Shown: positions 1-5,514 of the stretch, piece by piece | Layout of the letters: the number at the start of each line of letters is the position of its first letter | How positions within the stretch are numbered: position 1 is the first letter of the stretch | NCBI GenBank assembly: GCA_902796695.1 | Contig: CADBQE010000257.1 | Span: 1 to 5,779 of the forward strand | Source of the DNA: an uncultured Lachnospiraceae bacterium | GTDB lineage: Bacteria > Bacillota > Clostridia > Lachnospirales > Lachnospiraceae | DNA length: 5,779 bases | Reading direction: 5' to 3' | Notes under the pieces: model-generated | Told to the model about the DNA's origin: nothing | Seen by the model: only the letters and a program-made list of their open reading frames with translations | Database searches by the model: none | Made by a program: the position numbers and the translations under genes

Positions 1-1
1 C

Positions 2-688
2 CAGATCTATTTTGACTTCTCCGGCTACTCCGACATGGCGATCGGCATGGGGCGGATGTTCGGCTTCCACTTTTTGGAGAACTTCGAACATCCCTACCTC
101 TCTGCCTCGGTGACGGAGTTCTGGCGCCGCTGGCATATTTCGCTCAGCTCCTGGTTCCGCGACTACGTGTATATTCCGCTCGGCGGCAACCGGGCGGGGA
201 CGCTTAGGCATATCCGCAACATCCTGATCGTCTGGGGGCTGACCGGACTCTGGCACGGAGCCAGCTGGAATTTCGTGCTCTGGGGGCTGTATTACGCCTT
301 CTGGCTGATTCTGGAAAAGTACGTGCTGAGTGAGTTTCTGGCGCGTCACCGGCTGTTCGGGCATATCATGACCGGCTTCATTTTCATCATCGGCTGGGTG
401 ATCTTCGCCCTGCCCGATTTCGCGCAGATGGGGACTTATCTGGGGCAGATGTTCGGCATCGGCGCCGCGGGGCTGGCCGATGCGCGAACCATGTACCTGC
501 TGCTCACCTCGCTGGTGACGTTCCTGATCGCCGCCGCGGCCTCCACGCCGCTCATCCGTCTGCTGTACTTAAGGACGGCGGAAAAATGCCGGCCGCTCGC
601 GCTGGCGCTTCTGACCGTCACACTGGTCCTCTGCCTGGCCTATCTGGTCTACCAGAGCTATAATCCGTTCCTGTATTTCCGCTTTTAG
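2..688 (+). CDS. MBOAT family membrane O-acyltransferase, AlgI-like (C-terminal half, 5' truncated by window edge)
   Basis: The reading frame is open from base 2, so the gene starts outside the window; 228 residues are visible of a family that is usually around 450-500 long. It begins with QIYFDFSGYSDMAIG, the hallmark block of AlgI/DltB/PatA-type MBOAT proteins. RRWHISLSSWFRDYVYIPLG follows, and then LTGLWHGASW with the invariant MBOAT histidine (codon 254-256). Several hydrophobic membrane segments come after, and the protein ends in NPFLYFRF, a usual MBOAT C-terminus, so the 3' end is intact. Family knowledge: these proteins move an acyl group, normally acetyl, from a cytoplasmic donor through the membrane to partner enzymes that modify a surface or secreted glycan. 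The DHHW gene starts 9 bp downstream, as expected for an AlgI/AlgJ-like pair. The glycan acceptor cannot be told from this window. Identification of the family is secure. Confidence 0.95.
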   Translation, partial: QIYFDFSGYSDMAIGMGRMFGFHFLENFEHPYLSASVTEFWRRWHISLSSWFRDYVYIPLGGNRAGTLRHIRNILIVWGLTGLWHGASWNFVLWGLYYAFWLILEKYVLSEFLARHRLFGHIMTGFIFIIGWVIFALPDFAQMGTYLGQMFGIGAAGLADARTMYLLLTSLVTFLIAAAASTPLIRLLYLRTAEKCRPLALALLTVTLVLCLAYLVYQSYNPFLYFRF

Positions 689-691
689 AGG
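687..691 (+). promoter_or_regulatory. Ribosome binding site of the DHHW gene
   Basis: AGAGG sits 6 nt before the ATG at 698 and overlaps the stop codon of the MBOAT gene. It is weaker than the other Shine-Dalgarno sites in the window, which suggests that translation of this gene relies partly on ribosomes finishing the MBOAT gene. It supports the start at 698, and so does the membrane anchor at residues 17-36, which would be lost with the next Met (residue 48). Confidence 0.6.
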
Positions 692-697
692 CCGTCT

Positions 698-1876
698 ATG
701 AAAGAATCGCGAAGCAGAAAACGCGGCAGCCGCTTATATTACCGGATCCTGGGGGGCATTTTCGCGCTCCTGTTCCTGGTGTTTTTCGTTCTCAATCTGG
801 TCCTGCCGGACCGGACGCTTTCCGTGCGGGAAAAGCGCATGCTGTCCGGCTTCCCGGCGCCGCAGATCGACCGCGTGCTGGCGGGTGATTATTCGGGTGA
901 TTTTGAGGACTATGCCTCCGACCAGATCCCCTTCCGCGAGTTTTTTACCGATCTGAAGGTTTTTGCGGACTCGCTGGTCGGGCGGAACGAATCGCAGGGC
1001 GTCTACCGCGGGCGGGACGGCCGTCTGATCGAAAAGATGGAAACGCCGGACGATGCGGTCGTATCGCGCACGGTCTCGGCCATGCGCCGTTTCGCCGGAC
1101 TGTTCCCGCTGCCGCAGCAGCTGATCCTGGTGCCGAATGCCGTTTCGATCCTGGCGGACGAGCTTCCGCTCTGGGCGCCGACGGCGGACCAGCACGAGTT
1201 TTCGGAGAGCATCGCCGCGCAGCTGGAAGGCTCCGGGATCGGGTTTAAGGACCTGGAGACCGCGCTGCTGACCGCCGGCCTGGACGGGATTCCGCTTTAT
1301 TACCGCACGGACCATCACTGGACCACGGACGCGGCACTGGCGTGCGCACCGGCCGTGCTGAAGACGCTCGGCCGCTCCTTCACCGGCAAGGGCTCCCTCC
1401 TGCCTGTCACGCACGATTTCAGCGGATCGCTTTCCGCCAAAAGCGGCCTGTCCATGCGGGAGCGCGACACGATATCGGTCTGGCAGCCCGACGAGGAGCC
1501 GGTTTGTCTGGTCACGGACAGCGCCGGCAAGCGGGCCGGTCTTTACAGCTGGGACGGCTTAAACAGCAGCGATCCCTACACCGTCTTTCTGGGCGGCAAC
1601 GAAGGCCTGGTCCGCGTGGAAACGGACCGCATCGGCGCCGGGCGGCTTCTGGTCTTTAAAGACTCCTATTTCAATTGTTTTCTGCCTTTCCTGACTGCGG
1701 AATTTGAAACGATCGACGTGGTGGATCCGCGCTATTACAGCGGCGATCTCCTGATGCTGATGAGACAGAACGAATATGATCAGATCCTGTATTTCTATAA
1801 TATCAATACGTTTGCCGCGGATACTTCCCTGGCCCTCGTGCTCGGGGAGGCGGCGGAACAGGAGGGCGGACAATGA
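698..1876 (+). CDS. DHHW family protein, AlgJ/AlgX-like SGNH-type O-acetyltransferase partner of MBOAT
   Basis: The protein has 392 residues. A basic N-terminus (RSRKRGSR) and one hydrophobic segment at about 17-36 indicate an inward N-terminus and an extracytoplasmic catalytic domain. Typical AlgJ/DHHW blocks follow: SVREKRMLSGFP (42-53) and DQIPFR (75-80). The name-giving motif D205-H206-H207-W208 comes next, and then KDSYFN with Ser323. By analogy with AlgJ, D205/H207 and S323 would form the catalytic Asp-His-Ser set. In AlgI/AlgJ-type systems this partner takes the acyl group delivered by MBOAT and transfers it to a glycan outside the membrane. The gene lies 9 bp after the MBOAT gene and overlaps the next gene by ATGA, so the three genes form one operon. 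Family assignment is firm. The acceptor polymer, and transferase as opposed to esterase activity, are inferred. Confidence 0.92.
   Translation: MKESRSRKRGSRLYYRILGGIFALLFLVFFVLNLVLPDRTLSVREKRMLSGFPAPQIDRVLAGDYSGDFEDYASDQIPFREFFTDLKVFADSLVGRNESQGVYRGRDGRLIEKMETPDDAVVSRTVSAMRRFAGLFPLPQQLILVPNAVSILADELPLWAPTADQHEFSESIAAQLEGSGIGFKDLETALLTAGLDGIPLYYRTDHHWTTDAALACAPAVLKTLGRSFTGKGSLLPVTHDFSGSLSAKSGLSMRERDTISVWQPDEEPVCLVTDSAGKRAGLYSWDGLNSSDPYTVFLGGNEGLVRVETDRIGAGRLLVFKDSYFNCFLPFLTAEFETIDVVDPRYYSGDLLMLMRQNEYDQILYFYNINTFAADTSLALVLGEAAEQEGGQ
1860..1865 (+). promoter_or_regulatory. Ribosome binding site of the SGNH hydrolase gene
   Basis: A full AGGAGG lies 7 nt upstream of the ATG at 1873, inside the end of the DHHW gene. 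It decides the start of the SGNH hydrolase gene and, with the ATGA overlap, points to coupled translation. Confidence 0.85.
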
Positions 1877-2826
1877 ACCGAAATAATCTCCGTGCCCGGC
1901 TTCCTTACCTGCTGACGGCCGCGGTGCTGGCCGTGCTGACGATCGTTTTCCTGCTGTCCCGCCGCCCGGTCGGAAGCACGGACAGTTCCGAGCCCGCCGG
2001 ACGCATTTATGTCTCCGAAGCCGCGGAGCGCGCAGCTGCGGAAGCGCAGGCTAAGATCCGGGAAGCCAGGCAAAGCGCCGCAGCAGCTTCCGCGGAAGCT
2101 GCGTCTTCCGGAACCCCCGCGTCTTCCGGGACGCCGGCGGCATCCGACCCTGCTGCTTCCCCCTCTGCGGATCCGGGTCCCGACGTTCCGTCCGAGACCG
2201 CTTCCGTCCCGCCCGCTTCTTCCGAGGCGGAACTGCTCCTGGCTTCTCTGCGCGAACAGGTCCGTACCCTGGATATTGCTCTGTTTTCCCCCGAAGAACT
2301 GGCTTCCTGGCGCCGGCGATTCGACAACGCGGTCTTTATCGGCGATTCCCTGTCCCAGGCTTTCATCAGCTACGGCTTTTTCGATGAGGACCACGTCAAA
2401 TACAAGCGCAGCGCCTCCATCAGCCAGCTGGACGATCAGATTCAGGCCGCCATCGACCGCCTGCCGGACACCGTCATCTTCTTCACCGGCCTCAACGACG
2501 TCAGCTTCTTTATCAACGACCCCACCCAGTATTACGAAGCCTATCTGGAGAAAGTCAACCAGGTCCACAGCGCTCTGCCGAACGCTCAGATCTTCGTCAT
2601 CTCCCTCCTCCCCTGCTCCGACGCCCTGGCCGCCTCCGACTACCACCTGGCCCGCTCCCCCGAATTCGACGCCCAGCTCAAGCGCCTTGACCCCTCCTCC
2701 CCCGCCCGCTACCTCGACTGCCACTGGCTCGTCCGCCAGGAACTCTACCTAGACGACGGCATCCACTTCACCGAATCCTTCTACACCCTCCTCATCCAAT
2801 ACCTCGCCCTCGAAACCGGCCTGTAA
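1873..2826 (+). CDS. Membrane-anchored SGNH/GDSL hydrolase family protein
   Basis: The protein has 317 residues. A hydrophobic segment at about 10-29 follows a basic start (MNRNNLRAR) and should anchor it with the enzyme domain outside. Residues about 37-125 form an Ala/Ser/Pro/Glu-rich, probably extended linker with an ASSGTP direct repeat. The catalytic domain starts at about 150: block I is FIGDSLSQ with Ser159, block III is GLND (206-209, oxyanion Asn208), and block V is DGIH with Asp295 and His298. This is a complete SGNH catalytic set. The gene overlaps the upstream DHHW gene by ATGA and has a strong Shine-Dalgarno. Being last in an MBOAT-DHHW operon, it probably adds, moves or removes acyl groups on the same surface glycan; whether it is a transferase or an esterase cannot be read from the sequence. 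From about 2590 the codons become strongly C-ending (see findings). Confidence 0.92.
   Translation: MNRNNLRARLPYLLTAAVLAVLTIVFLLSRRPVGSTDSSEPAGRIYVSEAAERAAAEAQAKIREARQSAAAASAEAASSGTPASSGTPAASDPAASPSADPGPDVPSETASVPPASSEAELLLASLREQVRTLDIALFSPEELASWRRRFDNAVFIGDSLSQAFISYGFFDEDHVKYKRSASISQLDDQIQAAIDRLPDTVIFFTGLNDVSFFINDPTQYYEAYLEKVNQVHSALPNAQIFVISLLPCSDALAASDYHLARSPEFDAQLKRLDPSSPARYLDCHWLVRQELYLDDGIHFTESFYTLLIQYLALETGL
2101..2136 (+). repeat. Two tandem 18-bp units encoding ASSGTP in the hydrolase linker
   Basis: Two adjacent copies at 2101-2118 and 2119-2136 each encode Ala-Ser-Ser-Gly-Thr-Pro and share their first 11 bases, differing at only a few positions. They lie in the low-complexity linker between the membrane anchor and the catalytic domain, where copy number could change spacer length without harming the enzyme. 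Confidence 0.75.
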
Positions 2827-2843
2827 CCCGCGACGTGGGAACG

Positions 2844-2868
2844 TGACAAGGGGACGGTTCCTTTGTCA
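2844..2868 (+). repeat. REP-like hairpin 1 (GGACGGTTCC core); possible terminator of the + strand operon
   Basis: Bases 2844-2852 pair with 2860-2868 (9 bp, one G-T wobble at 2850/2862), leaving the 7-nt loop GACGGTT. It starts 18 bp after the stop codon of the SGNH hydrolase gene and is followed by TCTTTT, so it could end transcription of the + strand operon, though the T tract is short. The core GGACGGTTCC is the reverse complement of the core of the next hairpin. From memory, this core occurs as a dispersed repeat in Clostridia; that was not checked here. Confidence 0.75.
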
Positions 2869-2880
2869 TCTTTTGAAAAT

Positions 2881-2911
2881 AGGCACCGGAGGAACCGTCC
2901 CTCTGGTGCCT
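2881..2911 (+). repeat. REP-like hairpin 2, inverted partner of hairpin 1
   Basis: Bases 2881-2892 pair with 2900-2911 (12 bp, one G-T wobble at 2888/2904), with the 7-nt loop AACCGTC. The loop and the flanking GG/CC pairs are the exact reverse complement of those in hairpin 1, while the outer stem sequences differ. The 12-nt spacer between the hairpins is AT-rich and nearly symmetric (TTTTGAAAA). On the - strand this hairpin is followed by ATTTT, so it could also act as a terminator for the opposing operon. Confidence 0.75.
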
Positions 2912-2929
2912 TGCCATATCACATCGTAG

Positions 2930-2950
2930 GGGCCGATTTGTAATCGGCCC
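2930..2950 (+). repeat. Third intergenic hairpin, GTAGGGGCCGAT-type palindromic repeat
   Basis: Bases 2930-2938 pair perfectly with 2942-2950 (9 bp) around the loop TGT. The leader CGTAGGGG and the trailing CCCGCCC resemble a widespread bacterial dispersed palindrome of the form GTAGGGGCGA...TCGCCC; this resemblance is from memory. It shares no core with hairpins 1 and 2 and has no T tract on either side. It begins 19 bp after hairpin 2. Confidence 0.7.
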
Positions 2951-2995
2951 GCCCGGAAGAAAACGGGGAGCCACGGAGAAATGTCCCCTGGTCCG

Positions 2996-3886
2996 TCAGA
3001 AGCCGTGGCCGCCGCCGTGGGAGCCGCCTCCGCCGCCTCCGCCGCTGCTTCCGCCGGAATAGCCTCCGCCGCCTCCGCCGGAGTGACCGCCGCCGCCCCC
3101 GCTGCCGCTGCCGCCGGAGGATTCGACTCGACGGAAGCGCCGTGTGCGGATCAGAGTCTTGGAGGTTTCTGCCAGACGGACGTCGTGTCGGGCGTTCTTA
3201 TCCAGCTGGTAGACTACGCCGGGCCGTTTGATCTGGGTGCGGGCGCTGCTTACCACGAACACGATGAGAAGCGCAAGGCAGACGGAGATCAGCAGATTGC
3301 TCATATGCTTCATCGGCTGCGGCACGGGGCGGCTGGAAAGGACTTCATTGATCTGGTAGAACGCTTTGGACGCGCATTCGTAATACTTTCCGTCGCGGGC
3401 GTAACGGAATACGTTGTCCGTGATAGTATTGCACTTGTCGACGGAAAGCTTTGCCGAATCATTCGAGACGCGGATGTAGATCTGGCGGCCGTCGGAATCC
3501 GCCGTGTCGAAGTCGAACAGGAACAGGATGCCGCCCTTCTCTTCCCGGCTGAACAGCCGGTCATAGACTGCCAGGGAGTAACGTTCCGCAGAGGTGCCGC
3601 CCGTGTCCTCCGTGGTCACGAAGGCTGTCGGATAAAAAGCCGTGACGGGCAGCATGTCTGCCGTCAGCTTCGCTTCCTCCTGCGGCGTCAGGATGTCCGC
3701 CTCGTCCATCATATAGGCCTTGTCCGGCTGCATGTGCAGGGACGCGTCCGCCGCCGCGTTGCTCCGCTCGACGTACAGGTCGTAGGCGAACGGGATCAGC
3801 ATGATCACGACCGCCGCGATCAGAAGCCAGGTCAGCGTCCTTTTACTGATGCTGCGTTTCTTCGGTTTTCTCTGCTGCGCGCTCAT
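2996..3886 (-). CDS. TPM domain membrane protein with glycine-rich tail (YdjH-like)
   Basis: The protein has 296 residues. A very basic N-terminus (RKPKKRSISKR) precedes a membrane segment at about 17-35. The region at about 56-185 looks like a TPM (YgcG-type) domain: YMMDEADILTPQEEAKL at its start, KGGILFLFDF at 117-126 and RQIYIRVSND at 134-143. A second membrane segment lies at about 197-214, then an Arg-rich stretch, and residues 256-296 are almost only Gly, Ser and His, ending HGGGHGF. By the positive-inside rule the TPM domain would be outside and the glycine tail in the cytoplasm. The start is fixed by AGGAGG and an ATGA overlap with the zinc-ribbon gene. The pair resembles YdjG/YdjH of the B. 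subtilis pspA-ydjGHI envelope-stress operon. TPM proteins have been linked to phosphatase or membrane-repair roles; no activity can be assigned here. Confidence 0.85.
   Translation of the reverse strand: MSAQQRKPKKRSISKRTLTWLLIAAVVIMLIPFAYDLYVERSNAAADASLHMQPDKAYMMDEADILTPQEEAKLTADMLPVTAFYPTAFVTTEDTGGTSAERYSLAVYDRLFSREEKGGILFLFDFDTADSDGRQIYIRVSNDSAKLSVDKCNTITDNVFRYARDGKYYECASKAFYQINEVLSSRPVPQPMKHMSNLLISVCLALLIVFVVSSARTQIKRPGVVYQLDKNARHDVRLAETSKTLIRTRRFRRVESSGGSGSGGGGGHSGGGGGGYSGGSSGGGGGGGSHGGGHGF
2999..3121 (-). repeat. Low-complexity GGC/GGA triplet tract encoding the Gly-rich tail
   Basis: On the - strand this stretch is dominated by GGC, GGA and GGG codons with AGC/TCC and CAC between them, and it codes for the 41-residue tail of the TPM protein. 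Its complement gives a long Ala-rich open frame on the + strand that is only a shadow. Such tracts are prone to slippage, so tail length may vary between strains. Confidence 0.8.
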
Positions 3887-5514
3887 TCCCGGCCTCCTCT
3901 CTTCATGGTGAAGACGGGGATCTCACGCGAGGCCAGGCGGTTCTGTTTGCGGATCAGATCGACCGCACCCCAGACGCAGACGAGGATGTTCAGGAGCCCC
4001 GCCGCATAGTACCAGTTGTCCTCCACTGTACCGCTGCAGTAAACGACCGCGCCGGCCGCCAGGGCCGCCCAGATCTTCCACAGGACGGAGAACGCGGTAA
4101 ACTTGGGCACGTTAAAGCGCCAGCCGCCCGCGCCCGCGCCACGCATCTTTTTCGACACAGCGGACGCGACAACCTGCGCAAAAAACACGAAGACAATGAA
4201 GGTGGCATAGACCTCCGAATCGATCCTGTTCAGCACCGGGAAGACCTTCGTCAGGATCCCGAGGGCCAACGGGGCCACGAAGAAGAAGCCCAGGCCGATC
4301 AGGACCCATTTCGCGCAGCCGCCCCGCTTCGGCGGATCCTTCAGCAGTCTGTCTCTCCGGAACAAGCTCCGCCGCAGGGATGACGCGAAGGTCTCGAATC
4401 CCACGCGCCCGATATCGTCCAGATGATGCTCCCGGACGTACAGGTCGTTCGCCAGACCGCCCAGCACGACACCGAACAGCGCGGTGATGACCATGGAAAT
4501 GATCAGCAGCACCGGCGGCTTGATCGAAAACTCCGCGAAGCCGATATTCAGGAAGACGCTGATGAGCGCCGCCAGGATCAGGCTGACCTTCACGAATCTG
4601 CCGCCGTCCAGCGGGATATCCGCCGCCACGCTGCCGGTCCGGCCGTTTACCGCCGCGTAGCAGATGCGGTCCTTCCCCACGCGGTGGGTCAGGAGCCACA
4701 TCGGAAACAGCACTTTGCGGCGGCGCAGGATCACGTTTTCGTCATTCGCGACGCCGGCCGGATAATAGTCCATCCCGTCGCAGCGCAGGCGGGACCTGTT
4801 GATGTCCTGCTGCACCAGCGCCATGGCCACCGGATCATATTCCGCGCCTTCCACGTCGCTGCCGTCCGCGTAAAAACCGGCCACATACGAGGGTCTGAAC
4901 GGCTCCGCGCGCTGCCAGTCGAAATCGTCCACGGACTCGCTCATCGCGTCCGGGAAAGCCATGGCCGCGTCGAAGCGCGTGCCCCGGTAATCCGCCCGCA
5001 CGGTGCCCCGCACCTCATATTCGCTCACTTCCGTATAGCGGCCGATATCGCGGGAAACGCTGCCCCGGAACTGCACGGGCTGCTCCATCGCGGCGGAATA
5101 CTCATAAAAAGGCACGTACAGTCCCGTCATCTGCACCTTGCCCTCTTCCCGCATCCAGTCCGGCGCCAGCAGCACGCTGTCCGCTTTCTCGCGGTACCGG
5201 CTCCGCGCGGTCTCTTCTTTCACGCTGAACGGCAGGATGCCCGCGGGCTTTAGTTCTTCCGTGACCCGCCGGTCAAAAATGACCGAGGAGCCGCAGTAGC
5301 TGCAGAACGTGGCAATGGTATTGTCATAGCTCAGCGTCACCGCCCCGCACTGCGGGCAGACCAGTTCCGTGGTCTGATAGGCATTCTTTTTGTCCAGATA
5401 TTCCTGATACTCTTCCTTCGTGATCAGACTGCCGCAGTATTCGCATTTCACGTCCTGCGAGGAAATATCGTAGTGAACGCTTCCGCCGCAGTGGGGGCAG
5501 GTAAAGGCGATCAT
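3883..5514 (-). CDS. Double zinc-ribbon (TFIIB-type) multi-pass membrane protein (YdjG-like)
   Basis: The protein has 543 residues. The N-terminus holds two tandem zinc ribbons with identical spacing: C6/C9 with C24/C27, and C53/C56 with C71/C74, each CX2C-X14-CX2C. A charged, mostly soluble region follows, including LPF and YVPFYEY blocks. The block FPMWLLTHRVGKDRICYAAV continues into NGRTGSVAADIP (residues 270-301), matching a motif I recognise from TFIIB-type zinc-ribbon membrane proteins. About six membrane segments follow (roughly 308-326, 334-354, 403-422, 436-453, 473-493, 501-520), separated by a basic loop (RRSLFRRDR). Proteins like this are often mislabelled as PriA helicase because of the ribbons; there is no helicase motif. 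The start has GGAGG 6 nt upstream and overlaps the preceding gene by ATGA; the stop overlaps the TPM gene the same way. A role with the TPM protein in envelope stress or membrane-complex assembly is inferred. Confidence 0.9.
   Translation of the reverse strand: MIAFTCPHCGGSVHYDISSQDVKCEYCGSLITKEEYQEYLDKKNAYQTTELVCPQCGAVTLSYDNTIATFCSYCGSSVIFDRRVTEELKPAGILPFSVKEETARSRYREKADSVLLAPDWMREEGKVQMTGLYVPFYEYSAAMEQPVQFRGSVSRDIGRYTEVSEYEVRGTVRADYRGTRFDAAMAFPDAMSESVDDFDWQRAEPFRPSYVAGFYADGSDVEGAEYDPVAMALVQQDINRSRLRCDGMDYYPAGVANDENVILRRRKVLFPMWLLTHRVGKDRICYAAVNGRTGSVAADIPLDGGRFVKVSLILAALISVFLNIGFAEFSIKPPVLLIISMVITALFGVVLGGLANDLYVREHHLDDIGRVGFETFASSLRRSLFRRDRLLKDPPKRGGCAKWVLIGLGFFFVAPLALGILTKVFPVLNRIDSEVYATFIVFVFFAQVVASAVSKKMRGAGAGGWRFNVPKFTAFSVLWKIWAALAAGAVVYCSGTVEDNWYYAAGLLNILVCVWGAVDLIRKQNRLASREIPVFTMKRGGRE
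3893..3898 (-). promoter_or_regulatory. Ribosome binding site of the TPM gene
   Basis: AGGAGG on the - strand sits 6 nt before the ATG at 3886-3884, inside the end of the zinc-ribbon gene. Together with the ATGA overlap it fixes the start and indicates coupled translation. Confidence 0.85.

Noticed and set aside
734..1414. 226-codon - strand frame opposite the DHHW gene
   Set aside because: Gln/Arg-rich with no domain, opposite a protein with the DHHW motif and operon context.
1795..2724. 309-codon open frame on the - strand opposite the SGNH hydrolase
   Set aside because: It is Gly/Val/Arg-rich with no known motif and lies opposite a complete SGNH catalytic set; such shadows are expected in GC-rich DNA.
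2009..2752. 247-codon + strand frame overlapping the hydrolase gene
   Set aside because: The product is a Pro/Ser/Arg low-complexity sequence caused by reading C-rich codons out of frame.
2965..2988. Possible fourth hairpin GGGGA...TCCCC in the intergenic region
   Set aside because: Only 5 bp of stem with a 14-nt loop and a mismatch next to it; not distinguishable from chance in GC-rich DNA.
2827..2995. CRISPR array or tRNA in the hairpin-rich gap
   Set aside because: There are no regularly spaced direct repeats (the two related units are inverted and differ in their arms) and no cloverleaf or T-loop sequence.
2981..4009. 342-codon open frame on the + strand opposite the TPM gene
   Set aside because: It begins with a run of Ala/Ser that is the complement of the Gly-rich tail, has no recognisable domain, and runs antisense to a protein with clear TPM features, a good ribosome site and an ATGA junction.
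4423..5253. 276-codon + strand frame opposite the zinc-ribbon gene
   Set aside because: His/Arg/Ala-rich composition typical of a reverse-frame shadow; the opposite strand encodes paired zinc ribbons and membrane helices.
3883..5514. PriA/primosomal helicase label for the zinc-ribbon protein
   Set aside because: Only the Cys pairs recall PriA; there are no Walker or helicase motifs, and about six membrane segments argue against it.
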